Positions 1 to 13,100 of a stretch of 64,000 bases of DNA are shown here, piece by piece. A program made the translations under genes and the position numbers. A model generated the notes under the pieces. It did not search any database and was not told the origin of the DNA. It saw nothing but the letters and a program-made list of their open reading frames with translations. This DNA comes from Allomyces arbusculus. Its lineage: Eukaryota > Blastocladiomycota > Blastocladiomycetes > Blastocladiales > Blastocladiaceae. The DNA lies in contig JADHYV010000048.1 in NCBI GenBank assembly GCA_027604705.1, positions 62,001 to 126,000 of the forward strand, read 5' to 3'. Position 1 is the stretch's first letter, and the number at the start of each line of letters is the position of its first letter.

Positions 1-3000
1 AATAGACGACGTGATCAAACGCCGCGACGCTCAGGACCGTCGTTTCCATGGGCAAATGCACCGAGAACAGTTTTTCGGAGAACACATTGTTGCGGCCCTC
101 GAGCTTGGTGAGCGTCTGGGTCGGCGACAGCTTTAGGTCCCACCCGCCGCGCAATGCCGGCGGTTTACGCTCGACGCGTGCCTCGACGGTAGGCCCCGCC
201 ACAACCCACTCGTGCTGCACAGTCGAAGCCGGCAGCGGGTGCATGACGGCCAGTTGGATCTGGTACCCGTCCTGCGTCGCGATCGGGATCCCGTGCTTCT
301 TGAGCGCCGCAATCACCACTTGACGCGTCGTCGAGTCCATGACATCAAAGTCAAATACGTTGTGCAGAACATTCGAGAGCCCTTCGTCTGGGAACTGCTC
401 CAAGTGCCGCGCAATGTGCACAATCTCGCGCGTCGAATACGGGTAGTTGATGTCCCCATCTTGCACGTTGACGCGCAGTTCGGCAAATGCACGCGACAGC
501 TTTTCGAGCAGCGGGACGGCCACGTTGGGCGCGTACTGTTGCAGCATGGCCACCTCGCTCGGCACGTCCGGGTTGTCGATGGCATGCGACGCAAACACGT
601 CGCCGCACTCGCGGAAAAAGTCGTTGCCGAGGAATGGAAACCCAGGCCGGTTCGCGAGCACGATCATGCGGAACTCGGGGTGCAAAACCACGTCGAGGTT
701 CGACTGCGGCATCATTGTGATGCGGCGGCCGTCGCCGAGTAGCATTTCGCGGTCTTCGATGAGCGACTTGAGAATGGCTGTGACGTGGGTCGGGGCCTAA
801 GCGAAGCAAAGAAGGAAAAACGGTCAGAAGCTGAATAATTGCGCAATTATCAGCGACTAAAGCAAGATTTTGGACCTTGTCGGCCTCGTCCACCACCAAA
901 ACGTGGCCCATCCGGGCCGCCACGACGAGCGGCGAGTCCTCATATGACAGCACGCCCTCCTTGATGACGGGAATCGCCGTCAGCGCCTGGACCGTCGTGT
1001 CGCGGTGCAGTTGAATGTATTGCCGCTCGCGCTGCAGCTGGCCGAGCAGGTAGTCGACGAGCTTGTTCTTGCCTGTTTTGCAGAGCCCGTGGTCAGTATT
1101 GAAACTTCATGCTCGCTTCGGGATTGGGTTCGAAAAGCAAACACACCGACGCCTTGGTTCCCAATCAAGAGGATGTGCTCACCCTGCAGCCAGTCCTTGA
1201 GCAAGTCGCGCAAGACCGTAAACTGCCGCTGGTTCTCGTAGAACAGCGTGTGCGGAATCAGCAGCGGGTCGGCATCCTGCTTGATGGGCACGACCACATC
1301 GCCAATCGCAAGCTTCTGGTCATTCTCAATCTTGCGCAGCGACAGAGGCGCCTCCTCGTCAGCGCGGCGCAGCGGCGGCATCGCGACTCCGATTTGTGCC
1401 ATCAGTCCCGACAACTGCTCGCGCACAATCACCGGCGCGAACCGCGTCATCGTAACACGATGCACCTCGTCCCACAGCGAGTCGCCCGGGAAAGCCGTCA
1501 TACGCTGTGCGAGCTTGATGAGCTGCCGCAGCGACACCGAGTGCGCGAGCGCGCTGACATCGTCGTGCGCATTCTGCAGCGCGACCGCGACCTGGATCAG
1601 CTGGTCGACGAGCGCCGGGTCGGCATTGGGTACCGTCGCCTGCAGGAGCGTGGCCTCCTCGGCCTTCGTCAGAGGCGCAAGCTGTACGAACGGGAACAGC
1701 GCCGCGGCCTCGGGTGTGAGCCAGGTTTTTGCGTCAGAACCCATGACCGTGGGCCGGGCGAGCGCGATCAGCCGGAACGATGGGTGGATCCGCTCGACGA
1801 GTGCCTTTTCCCGCGCGGGGAGGCGCGCGTACTGCTTGTCGCTCACGAGCCGGCGGCCGTCGGGCAGGGTTACGGACCGATTGTGCACAATGCACTCGAG
1901 GGTGGCGAGCGACCCGTGTGCAAGACTCTCGACGCCGTCAAGGACAGCGACGCGGCCCGTTAGCATGGCGTCGACGAGGGGCGCATCGACCCATGTCGTG
2001 TCGCCCGCAAACGTCGTACTGCGCCGCTGCAAAAGCTCGCGCGACGACATGTCCTTGAAGACGGGCACGAGCAGCATTTCGAGCCCGAGGGACGCGCAAA
2101 AGTGGCGCACGAGGTGCGACTTGCCCGCGCCTTTTCCGCCCACGAGACAGAAATCGCCGACGGCCGTGTGACACGCGTGCATTTTCATGAGCGCCGCCTC
2201 GAATGTCGGCGTCAGAACCAAACCCGTCGGGAACGCCGGGTCGCGCAATGCCGGCATCAGGCCGGGCATGGGCGCGTCCGTGAGCTGCTCGTGCGTGAGC
2301 CCGAACCGCCGCAGGACACCCTCGAGCACAATGCGCGAGTGCTTGTCGGTCGTCGGCAGCGACATGAATGGATAGACGAGATCGAGCGCGTGAATTGGAG
2401 CGACGCCATGGTGTAGAAGCTTGACGACCACCACCAAGTCGCCCGTAAACTCGGCCAGCCGGTACTCGGCCTGGTTCGCAGCCAGGACCTCGGCCACGCT
2501 CGCAATTCGCTTCAGCGCGTCGACATGCGCCGGCACCAGCTTGGTCGCGCCCGACGTCGTCAGCGTGCGCACCGTCTCATCGGCATTGAGTCGCGACACG
2601 AATTTGGCCTGGAAGCGCGAACGGAACGGCGGATCGAGCGGGTAACCCGTGAACGGCGGCACAGGCAGACCAATAGCGATCACAAAGAATTTGGGGTCCA
2701 CGGGAACGAGCTTGCGGTCGGCGAGCGCTGCGGCATCGGCCGAGGAGTCGCTGAGCAGCGCCTGGTACCGTTTTGGCGAGACCAGGAAGCGACCATCTTC
2801 GAGCGCCATTTCGCGGTTTTCGAGGAGGTTGTTGATCAAGGGAAGCAGGTTACGCTCGCACGACTGGACGCCATCGAGAATCAAAATGCTGTGGTAGATC
2901 AGAGCGAATAGTGAGATTGCGCCGAACTCGAAACGTGAGATCGCGCCGAACTCAAAACGAGAAAGATTTGCAGCGACGCACCGGCCATGAATCGCGGCGC

Positions 3001-3589
3001 GAACGCAGCACTGGTCCACGTATTTCGCGGTCCCGCCCTCGATTTCGCGGCGCTGCTTCAAATCGCTCTCGGTCGAGTCGCGGGAAATCGCGACATACTC
3101 GACCTCGCTAGAAACAGACGCATCGCTCATGAGTTTCTTGGCTCGCCGCATGCAAAGAACGTGAACGAATTGCGTACCGGTTCGTCAATTGCGCGAATTT
3201 GAAGGCAATCGACCGCATACGACCGTCGGGCGGCCTAGATGATGGAAATGAACCGTAAGCAAGTGTATCATCGAACTGGAGCCCTCCAAGCGCGTCTACG
3301 AACCCGAGCAGAAACGCATCCTGGCCGAGCTTCTCCTTTTGAAGCAGCCAGCGGAGAACTTGGCGAGTGCTCTGCAGGAGCAGCGGGAACCACAGTCAGC
3401 TTCGCCTGCGATCAGCGTGTGCACAAACGTGAAACATGCCTTCGTCAGCGCGAGCTCTTCAGGGTCCACGTAGGGCACGAGGTGCTGGTGTGTCGGTACG
3501 GCAATCTGGCTCGCAATGTCGCCGATGCGGAGCAGGGCCTTGCGCTGGCCGTCGGTCGTCGTCGGTGATGAACTGCCCTTGTCGGCCAT
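1..3589 (-). CDS. VWA8: VWA8-like AAA ATPase (5' part, runs off window)
   Basis: Large dynein-related AAA+ protein; the human relative is mitochondrial. Exons read 3589-~3425, 3371-3304, 3234-3178, 3107-2982, 2888-1147, 1072-876 and 796 to beyond base 1; the first donor is uncertain (3424 or 3469). Each other junction restores the frame and the family sequence. Seen: family blocks EVEYVAISRD and NNLLENREMALEDGRFL, a Walker A GGKGAGKSH in the second AAA unit, a third P-loop LIGNQGVGKNK assembled across an intron, a Walker B-like HVLVVDEADK, and VLANRPGFPFLGNDFF. The first P-loop (GPPDGRMRS) lacks the lysine, as in the animal protein. The C-terminal VWA domain would lie outside the window. The start at 3589 (MADKGSSS) is a choice; an in-frame ATG lies at 3643. 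The family is absent from familiar yeasts as far as I know. Confidence 0.9.
2911..2958. repeat. Two 24-bp tandem units inside a VWA8 intron
   Basis: Positions 2911-2934 and 2935-2958 are two copies of one 24-bp unit with two mismatches. They lie wholly in the intron between 2982 and 2888. The unit length is a multiple of three and the copies stay open in frame, so a naive ORF call reads through them (SRFEFGAI twice). Confidence 0.8.
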
Positions 3590-4211
3590 GGTGGTCACTT
3601 CGGTTGCGGCAATCAACGTGCAGTCGTGGTCTACTCGCGCCAAATGGCCTGGAGCGTGTATGCACGCTTGTAATGGCGCGTAGTTGGGTCGTTTGCTGGT
3701 GTTGCTGGTTCTTGATGGCGTCGACTCGCCAGGTGCAGCAATCCGGTTGGAGTTGGCTCGGACAGGTAACCAAAATGATCGCGGTGCCGGCTCGCGCTGG
3801 TTCTTAATCTCGTTGCTACCGTCGTGATGCGGTCACTTCCAGACCACCGTCGTGCTCGCCGTCGTGGTGTTTATTTCTCGACGATGAAGTGGTCGTCTTC
3901 GGCCCGACCAGGCCGGTCGGATGCTGACAAGCAGGTACTTCCACGATCAGACATCATAAACACCTGACCGCGTTTTGAACATTGGTTCCATTATTCCCGT
4001 TTTGACAAAAGATCATTCACACTAAGCGGAACAGCGAGACAACAAGGTGGAGAGTGGAGCTACAGTACATAGTGGGCAATAGGTCGGAGGCACGGTTGAG
4101 CGCGGTGAGAGTCGTTGGCGACCACGACGGAGGAGGGCAAAATCCGGGGCGAACATCAAGCAAAAATGACAGAAAACGAAAAAGGCGGACACCAACCAAG
4201 GTAAAATGGCG
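3590..4211. other. Intergenic: VWA8 upstream region and ABHD11-like 3' flank
   Basis: Lies between two minus-strand genes. No ORF here resembles a protein I know. It should hold the VWA8 promoter; I see no clear TATA box. Confidence 0.5.
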
Positions 4212-5175
4212 CTATGCTGAGGCTGCATTCCACCCGCCCTGGCTCTTGCCGTCGAGCGTCTCGTAGAACGCGGCAATCTCCTGCACGATTTCGACGGGCC
4301 GTTCGGCGTGGATCCAATGGCCCGATTCCATCATTTTTAGCTGCACGGTCGGGAAGAGCGTCCGGATTTCAGGAAGCATGGGTGGGTGCAAGTAATCGGC
4401 TTTGGTTGCGCCAATCATGGCCGTTGGGCCGCGGTAGGGTGCGTCGTGGTGAGGGAATCCCCCAATGGCCGGGAGAGCATCACGTAAGGTCGAGAGCGGG
4501 ACGCGGAACGAAAAGTGCGACTCGCCCGGCCTCCGCTTGAGGTTGGTGAGGAGGAACTGGCGAATTGAAATGTCCTGCAGTGATGGCGACGGGTTGGATG
4601 CTCAGCGACCATTCATCGATCCTTCGCAAAGGAATCGAGCGCAAACGTACCGGAATGTACTCTTTCAGGATCCTATCGGCCTCCGACATTTTCTCAATGT
4701 TGGCCTTCTGCACGAGCTGCATCGCCGACAGGTAGAGCGGGAACACGGCGCGTGACAGATCGAACGTCAAAGGCGACATATCGAGACTCATGAAGCCAGC
4801 AATCTTGTCCGCGTGCGCGAGCGCGAGCTGCATAGCGACCTTGCCACCCATCGAATGCCCCACGACCAGCGGTTGATCAAGATCCTCCCGCTCGACAAAC
4901 TGCGCCACGTCGCGCGCCATGGCCTCGTAGGTCATTACCGGATGATGCGGCGAGTCGCCGTGGTTGCGCAAATCGAGAGCATAGACGTCAGTCGCCGTCG
5001 CGCGGGCCATGGCCTTGGAAAGCGACGTCCAGTTTTGCTTGGACCCGAAAATGCCATGCAGCACGATGATGGCACGACGTGGAGCATGGACGGCCGTTGT
5101 CGTCGTGGTGGTCGGTGCAGCTCGCGCGACCAGCGAGGCGAGCGGAACAACGCTCCCACGAGCTGCTGATGCCAT
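4212..5175 (-). CDS. ABHD11: ABHD11-like alpha/beta hydrolase
   Basis: Serine hydrolase of the alpha/beta fold, closest in my reading to the mitochondrial ABHD11 / yeast Imo32 group (ester or lipid hydrolysis; substrate not deducible). Exons 5175-4651 and 4574-4212 give 295 aa, the usual family length. Seen: oxyanion block LHGIFGSKQNW, nucleophile elbow GHSMGGK (Ser), a likely acidic residue in SLDMSPL, and the C-terminal catalytic His in ESGHWIHAERP. The intron has donor GTACGT and acceptor CTGCAG. Retaining it would end the protein early, before the catalytic His. The N-terminal 30 residues are Ala/Thr/Arg-rich and could be a mitochondrial presequence. The gene is divergent from the M16 peptidase about 310 bp away. 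Confidence 0.87.
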
Positions 5176-5486
5176 GTTCGTTGCCGTCGTCGAGGTTCTT
5201 GTGTTACTTGCGAGCGGTACCAGCGGTGCCGAGATCTAGCAAGATCATAGAGAGAAACAGGTGGCCGGCGATGGTCGGATGGGACAAGCTGGCGTGCAGC
5301 CGATTGCGGTGGGCTGCGGTGTGGAAATGAGCAGGGACATTGATCAGCCACGTTCACTTCGATAAATCTGACAGGCCGCAAATTGCTCTTGCGCAACCGC
5401 TTTAGCTCTTGGTCGCGATCATATCCAGTATATTTTCACCCAACTCCACGTTCGCGTCCTCGACCACGCCAGCAACCGGCTGCAAC
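5176..5486. promoter_or_regulatory. Divergent intergenic region, ABHD11-like / M16 peptidase
   Basis: The two start codons face away from each other across about 311 bp, so the segment must hold both promoters. No TATA box is obvious. The right boundary depends on which in-frame ATG of the M16 gene is used (5409, 5487 or 5637). Confidence 0.5.
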
Positions 5487-8400
5487 ATGTCCGGGTCCAA
5501 GAGGAAAGGCAGCGGAGCGCGTGGTTCGCGCGCCAGGTCGAGTTCTGCGACGTCAACAACCGTTGCCGCGACTACGACTGGACAAGTACCTGCTGCAGAC
5601 CATGATCCCACCCCACGCGACGCTACTTTCGGCTTTATGGAATTGCATCAGTTTACATTCGAAATTCCGGGGGTCCGAACGCATCCAGTGACCGTTTTCG
5701 AGCACCATCCATCTGGCCTCCGCGTCGTGCACGTTCAGGCCGACGGCCCGCTCTGCTCAGGTCTGGTCGTGGTCCCGACGACCATCAAGTCTGACAGCGG
5801 CCTGCCGCATTGCCTCGAGCACCTGCTTTTCACGGGCTCCAAGACGATTCCGCACCGTGGGTTTCTCGACACGGCCGCAATGCGTGCGTTGAGCACGGGC
5901 ACAAACGCGTGGACCGATTCGGACAGGTAAATTGCAATTGTCGACCTCTTATGCTGTTCACGCACCTGACCCGCACCTTCTCCACCCAGCACCTGCTACA
6001 ATATCGTGACAGCCGGATCGGCGGGTCTCGCGACCATGCTCCCGATCTTCCTCGACCACATCTTCGTGCCGGCGCTGCGCCCCGACCAGTTTACGACCGA
6101 GGTCTACCACATTGACGGCAACGGCAACGAGCAGGGTGTCGTCTTTTGCGAAATGATGGCGCGCGAGCACACCGAGGCTGACCTCGTCGACTTGCATGTG
6201 CGCCGCGCGCTCTACGGGCCCGAGTCGACGTATGCGTACGAGTGTGGCGGCCACACGCCGCAGATTCGCAACTTGACCAATACTGCCGTGCGCGCGTATC
6301 ACGGCACGCACTACCATGTACACAATGCGACGGTTGTTGTCGTCGGCGGACGCGCTGACGATGCCACGCATGTACTCTGCGCGCTCCGTGACGCACCGTG
6401 CCTGGAAACTCGCCCAACGGGGCCGAGAACCGCGATCTCGACTCCACCCCATCCGCTTGCGACCCGTGTTGCGTCGCAGACGATTGAGTTTCCGAGTGAG
6501 GACGAGGACGTTGGTTCGATTACGTACGGGTGGCAGGGGCCTGACGTGAGCGATTCCATGACTGCCGTTGCGCTCGAGGTGCTGTTCCGATACTTGCAGG
6601 AGTCGTCGTCGTCGCCGTTGCACCAGGTGTATGTGGAGAGTGACAGTGCGGCGGCTAATGATCTGGACTTTGAGCTGCGGCACGCGCAGCGCACCATGTT
6701 TACACTCGCGCTGACGGGAGTCGAGCACTATGGGCCGGACAACGAGGAGGAAGGCGACTCCGACGATTTTGATGAGGATGAGTCGGAAGAGGACGAGGAT
6801 GATGAGTTTCTTTCAGACTCGGGAGGAGAGAGCGATGATAATGCGTCGAATTCGGACGGAGATGATGAGGACGGTGCTCAAACCAACTGGTTTGCCGGCC
6901 AAACCATGGCCAAACACTTGTTTGCCACGCTCCGCACCATTCGCGATTCGCAAATGTCGCTCGAGCGCATTCACGCCGCTCTGCAACGGTACCGCGTCCA
7001 GTCGCTCTCGTTCTTCGAAGAGGACCCCCACGACGCGCTCATGTCGTACTTGATCCCGGAAATTTTGGGCTCCGTCTCGCCCTCGGCGTGGGGTGCGAGG
7101 TCCAACTTGTTCTCCACTCTCGACGCTCTAGAGCAGGAGCCGCTCGACTATTGGCGCTCGATAATGGACACGTGGGTGCTCACCGACTCGGTCGTTGAAA
7201 TCAAGGCCGTGCCGAGCGCGGCGCGCGCCAAGGAGATTGAGCAGGCCAAGGCCAAGCGGCACGCTCACATCAAGCGGCAGCTCGGGCGCAGGGGTCTGCA
7301 GCGGTGCCGCGACCAGGTGGCACGTGCGCTCGAAATGAACAAGGTCCGCCCTGAAACGTTCCAGCACTTGCTCCCGCCCATTGCCGACCCGAAATCGATT
7401 GCGCGGCTGCCCTACACGGACGCGGTCGTCGAGTTTACCGACTCATTCCCGTGCGGGCACCAAATTGCCGTCGAGACGAGTTTCCACCATGTCAAGCTAG
7501 TGTTTGATTTGCGCGCACTCCCGGTCGACCTCGTCTCGTACGCCGTGCTGTTTCAAGAGGCGCTATTCCAGCTGCCCGTGCAGTCCCCGGCGGACCCGAA
7601 TGGCGTGGCGGTCCCGTGGACGGCGGTCGTGGAGCAGCTCAACGAACACACGCTCACGCACTCGGCGTCGGTTGGGCTCGGGAACGAGGTGTTCACGGCT
7701 TCCTACTTGTCAGAACTCTTCTTTGTCTGCTTTTCGTCGCTGCCCGACAAGTTTGCGACGGCCATTGACTGGGTCGTGCGTGCACTCGTGTACCCAGTCT
7801 GGTCGGACACGGCGCGGCTGCGCACGCTCGCCAAGAACTTGCTCGGCGATATCAAGGAGTGGAAGCGCGACGGGAATACCGTGACGGGAGCGCTCGTCAA
7901 TACGCTCGTGGGCTGCGCGACGGGGTTGCCTGATGTGGCCATGTCGATTTTCCACCAGGAACGCGTGCTCAAGGCCGTGGTTCGCGATTTGGTGGCTGAC
8001 CCGGACAGGATTGTGAGCAAGCTGCAGGCGTTTCACCAACACGTGCTTGCGCGGCCGTACTTGGTGCAAGTGGGAGGCGCACCGACGTTCCGGGCCGACG
8101 AGTTGATGGGGCAAGTGAGGACCGCGTTTGTGAAGGCATGGGAGCAGTCGCGGGTGGAGCCGGTGTTGGAGCTGGGGTTGGAGCCGGCCGACCGGCTGAC
8201 GGCGTTGTTCCCATTCCCGCGCGTCCCGTATGCACTCAAAGCTGCGCCGTCGGTCACGGTGGTTCCGATCAAGGGTGTGACGACGTCGTTCCTGTCGCTC
8301 TTCACGGATTGCAGTACGTTTGATGCCGTTTAGTTCCGTTCTCAGTCCACGATCTGACCATCAACCTTCTACTTTGACAGATTTGCTCGACCCGCCGCGC

Positions 8401-8991
8401 AACCCGCTCTACCACGCCGTGATCCTGCTCTGCGAGCTGCTGAGCCGCAGCGAGGGCCCAATCTACGAACGCATCCGCGGCCCAGGTCTTGCCTACGACT
8501 CCGCACTCTCGTGCGCGCTTTGGACGGGCACGCTCTCGTTCGACTGCTCTGAGTCGGCCGACCCGGCTGCGTGCCTCAACGCCCTCCACACGGTCCTCGA
8601 GACGCCACTCGACGACCTCGTCACGGCCGATGCACTGGACATGGCCAAGTGCGTCGTCACGTACCGCCACGCGGCGTCGCGCGCGAGCTGTGCCGGGGTT
8701 GTAGCCGAGTCGTTGCGTGCGCGGCTCAAGGGATTCGCGTCACTTGCGGACGAGGACGAGTTTGTGCAGAGTGTTTGGGCCGTGTCGGTTGAAGACGTGC
8801 GGAATGCGATGCCCTTTGTGCAGCGCCTCGCGGACCCGCAGCAGCGGTCGGCTGTGATCGTGTGTCCTGCCGGAGGGGTGGATGCGGTGCAGGCTGCAGT
8901 GAAGCGCGCCCTCGCGGTTGAGGACGTGCGGGTGGTGGAGAGCGCGCGGCTCGCGGACGAGTTCGTAGGACATTTGGCGGGGTGTTTTTGA
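5487..8991 (+). CDS. M16-family zinc metallopeptidase, Sdd3/YOL098C-like
   Basis: Insulinase-type (M16) metallopeptidase most like the yeast YOL098C (Sdd3) / C. elegans C05D11.1 group. Exons 5487-5926, 5990-8313 and 8381-8991 give about 1124 aa. Seen: inverted zinc motif HCLEH at residues 108-112, then LLFTGSK, and GTNAWTDSDSTCYNIVTAG formed exactly across the first intron. The downstream zinc-ligand glutamate region is VFCEMMAREHTE. Introns have donors GTAAAT and GTACGT. A very acidic Asp/Glu/Ser stretch (bases 6738-6882, roughly residues 397-445) interrupts the fold and should be a flexible loop. The start is uncertain: residues before MELHQFTFEIPG (base 5637) are low-complexity and 5487 is only the best of three in-frame ATGs. 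Confidence 0.87.
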
Positions 8992-10165
8992 GGTAGGATG
9001 GCGCGTATTGTCATCACAATTGTGGATCCAAGACAGACGGTACGGCAGTGTTTTGACCCTTGCTCATCGAGGCCGTCATGGTTGCAACCTTGTTGCCCTG
9101 ATCGGAGCAGTCTCTTGCTTGACGCCTTGATACATGTAAGTTGCAATCGTTCGTCAGCAGCATGAGACATATATGGAATCACAGCTCAAATCTAACGAAC
9201 TCGATCGACAGAGAGCGCAAGAGAACCTTCCCGATTTGCTAAGAAGAGTACAGAACAGCAGCGTTGATGCACCTCGTCGATGCCAAGCACGTTGATCGCG
9301 CTTTCACGATTCAAAATTTGATGTGATAAGCATTGTTGCCTTGCGTTTGATTTCAGATCGCTTCAAGGCGGTGCAACAGCATAGTGGTGTCGAAGGCTCT
9401 CTTCAGAACATGATGAGTGGGAGCATCAACAAGTAACAGTTCTGGATGACGAAAAGCACAACAAGGTGCCACAAATGCCAGACATTATATGACTGCAAAG
9501 GGAAAAATCCAGTTCACGAGTTCTTGGCCACAAGCAAAATTTACTTTCTTGTATCAACGCCAGCCATTCGTGCTCCTTTACCAAAGAAACCTTGTCAGGG
9601 AGGGCAGAAATGTGCAACCAAGATTCAGTTTCTCTTCCATTCGTGCCCCCAGTTCCTCAGCTCAAAACGGTGCCATCCGAACAGTACCCGGGAGCCAAAT
9701 GGCCAAGCGACCCAAATAAAGCACTCTCTGTGTCGTTAACTAACTATGGCTCCATGTTTTTCGTGCAGGACCGCAACTGCTCCCTCGACTATACACTCTC
9801 TCCCCTGACCGCAAAAGCTGACCACACCGTGCCCTGTAATTAATGTCCTGATTCGCATCTCTCAGTTGTCGGCTCATGACCGGGACCGCGCCCCGCCCGT
9901 GAACCTCGCACTTGCCGCCCCAGCGCTGTACATGCTGTGTCCTCGTTCCGCCATTTGCAGTTTGACACGGGTGTCAATGTCGATGGTGCTTTCGCGAGCG
10001 ATCAGTGCAGTGCGCGAATGCATGCGTCAAAGGACATCGAAGCTGTGGGATCAAGCTTCAGCACAAAAGCTCAGCATCCGACTCGTTCGATGCATGCTGA
10101 AACTCGATCGTGAAACTGAGCGAAAATGGTCCAAAAATGCAATCCACAAGCCAGCTGAATCAGCG
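8992..10165. other. Convergent intergenic region, no gene seen
   Basis: Lies between the 3' ends of the M16 peptidase and SMC4. Base composition is clearly less GC-rich than the flanking exons. Only short ORFs occur in all frames, with no recognisable motif and no tRNA-like structure that I could find. It should hold both 3' UTRs. Confidence 0.6.
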
Positions 10166-13100
10166 CTACGCCTCCTCGCTCCTGTGCACATCCCGCCGCT
10201 CTTTCTGCGCAGCGGCGGCAGCAGCGGCCTCCTCTCGCTGCCGTTGCGCCGCGGCCGCGGCTGCCGCGAGCGCACCCGCCGCGACACTGTCTGGGTTGAT
10301 TGCAATCGCGCGCGTGCACTGGTCGGGCTTGTAGATCCCAACGAGTCGGTCGGCGAGCTCAAACATGTGGTGGCGGAGCGAAATGATGACAAACTGGGCG
10401 CGCGGTGTGCCTGCGGCACCCGTCGCATGCGCGCGCAGATAGTGCGCAATGATCGACACGTTGCGGAAATCGAGCGCCGCGTCAATCTCGTCGAGCACGT
10501 AGAGCGGAGTGGGACGGTACCCGTGCAGAGCAAACACGAGCGCTAGTGACGCAAGCGTGCGCTCGCCGCCCGACAGGTTGGCAATCTGCTTCCACGACTT
10601 GCGCGGTGGCATGACCGAAAACACGAGCCCTTCTGCAAACGGATCCATCGAGTCGACCAGCTCGAGCTCAGCGTTGCCACCGGCTGTGATCAGCGTGTAC
10701 ATTTCCTTGAGACGTGCGGAAATATCGGCGTACCCGGCCAAAAACTGTGACAGCCGCGTCTTCTTGAGCTCCTCGGTCGTGCGCTTGTGAGTGTCGCGGT
10801 TCGCCTCGACCGCGGCCAAATCCCGGGCACGTGCCGCATGATCCTCGGCGCGCGCACTGTACTCGTCGAGGACGGAGAGATTGACGGTCGTCTGCGCCAA
10901 CTCGGCCGAAAGCCGTTTGATTTGCTGGTGCAGCGCATGCTCGTCCTCGACGGGCTCGCCATCGTCCTCGTCCACGTCCATTGGCTCACCACCGGCCGCA
11001 GCCGCGCCGTCGGTCGGTGCTAGTGCAGCCTCGTCCATGACCACATCTTGTTCCTCGGTCGGAGCGGCCGCGGCAGGCCCGGCGGCGGGCACGAGAGCTG
11101 GTTCGGTCGCGGTCTTGGGCTTCCTGGCCTCGGCCGCAGCAGCTGCGGCCTTGATCGCGGCCTGGACGTCGGTGAGCTTGGTGCGCCACTGCTTGACCTG
11201 GTGCTCGCCGGTCTGGATCTTGGCCTGCAAATCCTCAATCGTGGCCACGAGCTCGGCACGCTCTCGCGCGTGCTTGGCAAACACTTCTTCGCGCGCGCGC
11301 AGACCCTTAGTCAACTCGTCGTGCAGTTCCGTCGCGTCGTCAACAGCACTCTGCGCGGCTTCCAGCCGGTTGGTCACGTCAAGCGCCTTGGCCGTCACGT
11401 CGTCAAGCTGTTGCGCGAGCGCGGCCATTTCCTGCTCGGCCGCGGCCATATCCTCGTTGCACTGCGCCACAGTCGCCTGTGCACCTGCCGCCTGTTTCTC
11501 AGCCTGCTTGTACTGCACCTGTGCGGTCGCGGCCTTGCGCGCGAGCTGCTCGGCGGTTCTCGCATAGTCCTCCGCCTGCGTGCGCGCGACCTTGTACTCG
11601 ATCCCACCGACGTCGTCAATCTTGGCCTGTAAATCGGCGACGGCCGCTTCGAGCTCTTGCGCTTTGGCCTGCACCTTGGCGAGCTCGGCCTCGATCCTGG
11701 CCGCCTCCTTGTGGAGCGCCTTGATTTTCGCCTCGCCCGTCTCCTCGGCCTGACTCTTCCTGGCCTTGCCGCCGCGCTTACTAGATCCCGCAGCCTGGTC
11801 AGTGGCCGCGAGCTCTGCCGCGACTTGGTTCAAATCGCGCTCGACCTGCTCCAGCTCGACATTCGCCTTCATCGCGGCACGCTCGGCCGCAGCCGCGGCA
11901 CGGTGCAATTCGTCAACCTGCTGCGTGATCGTGTCATGCTCGCGCGAGACTTGTGCGAGCGATTGTGCCGCCGCGTCACGTTCCTGCTCGAGCCGCGCGA
12001 CCGTCGCCTCGTCGACTTCGTCCTCGCCTCCACCCTGTTGCGCGTTACGCCCATCGGTGAGCTTCATGCGGCCGCGCGAGACGTAGTTCCCACCGCCCGA
12101 CATGGCGCCGGACGCCTCGATCAATTGCCCGCCGAGCGTGACAACGCGCCACCGCTGCCGCCCGGAACACGCCGTATACGCGATCCGGTTCGCGTGGTCG
12201 AGGTCCTCGGCGACCAACGTATCGCGCATCGCGTGGTACATGGCCGGCGCGTACTTGGCGTCGCGGCACGTCACAAGATCAAACAGCCGCGGTGCGTTCT
12301 CGGGCGTCTGGATGGGCCGCGTGTCGTAATTGGGCAACTTGTCGAGACACACAAAGGACGCGCGCCCGAGCCGATTCGTGCGCAAGAACTCGAGGCACGC
12401 CTGCGCTGTGCTGACCTTGTCGACGACAATCATATCGAGCGACCCGCCCGCCGCCGTCGACACGGCCACGTCGTACCGCGCGTCGATTGTGCCGAGATTG
12501 CCGAGACGGTCGGCGAGCCCCGGCCACCGCAGTAACCGATGTGCACGAAGAGTGCCGAGCACGTCGCCGCGGTTACGGGTCGCGCGCATCGACGCGAGCG
12601 CCTCCTCGGCGCGAGTACGCGCATGTTGCGCCGCAGTCCGCGCCGTCTGTTGGGCTGCCGCGACCTCGGCGAGTCGAGCGCGCGCGGTCTGATAGGCAGT
12701 ATTCGTTTGCGTCCGTTTGGCCTGCAACTCTGCAGTCGACGCGGCCAAATCGGCGCGCCGCGTCTCGAGCTCCTCGCGCATCGCCGTCAACTGATCTCGT
12801 GCCTTTACCGCGCGCTGCAACGACTCAGTGAGCGTTCTCTGCTCGGCGCGGATCACACCGAGCCGTCCCGTCAATTCCGACACTTGGTGCGTCCACGGCC
12901 GCAGTTCCGCCTGCCGGGCGTCCATTTCCTTTTGCAAGTCCTGCGTCTTGAACCGCAGCTGCACCTTCAAGTCGTCGACCTTGCTCTGCGCGGCTTGCAA
13001 TTTATCATTGACCTCGTCAATCTCGTCCTGAATCTTTTGCTGGTCAGTCTCGTAATTCTCCATCCACTGCGTCTTTTCGGCGAGCACCATTAGCGCCTTA

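Noticed and set aside
5402-5611. Minus-strand 69-codon ORF between the ABHD11-like and M16 genes
   Set aside because: It overlaps the probable start of the M16 gene and has no motif; Val/Ala-rich content is explained by GC bias.
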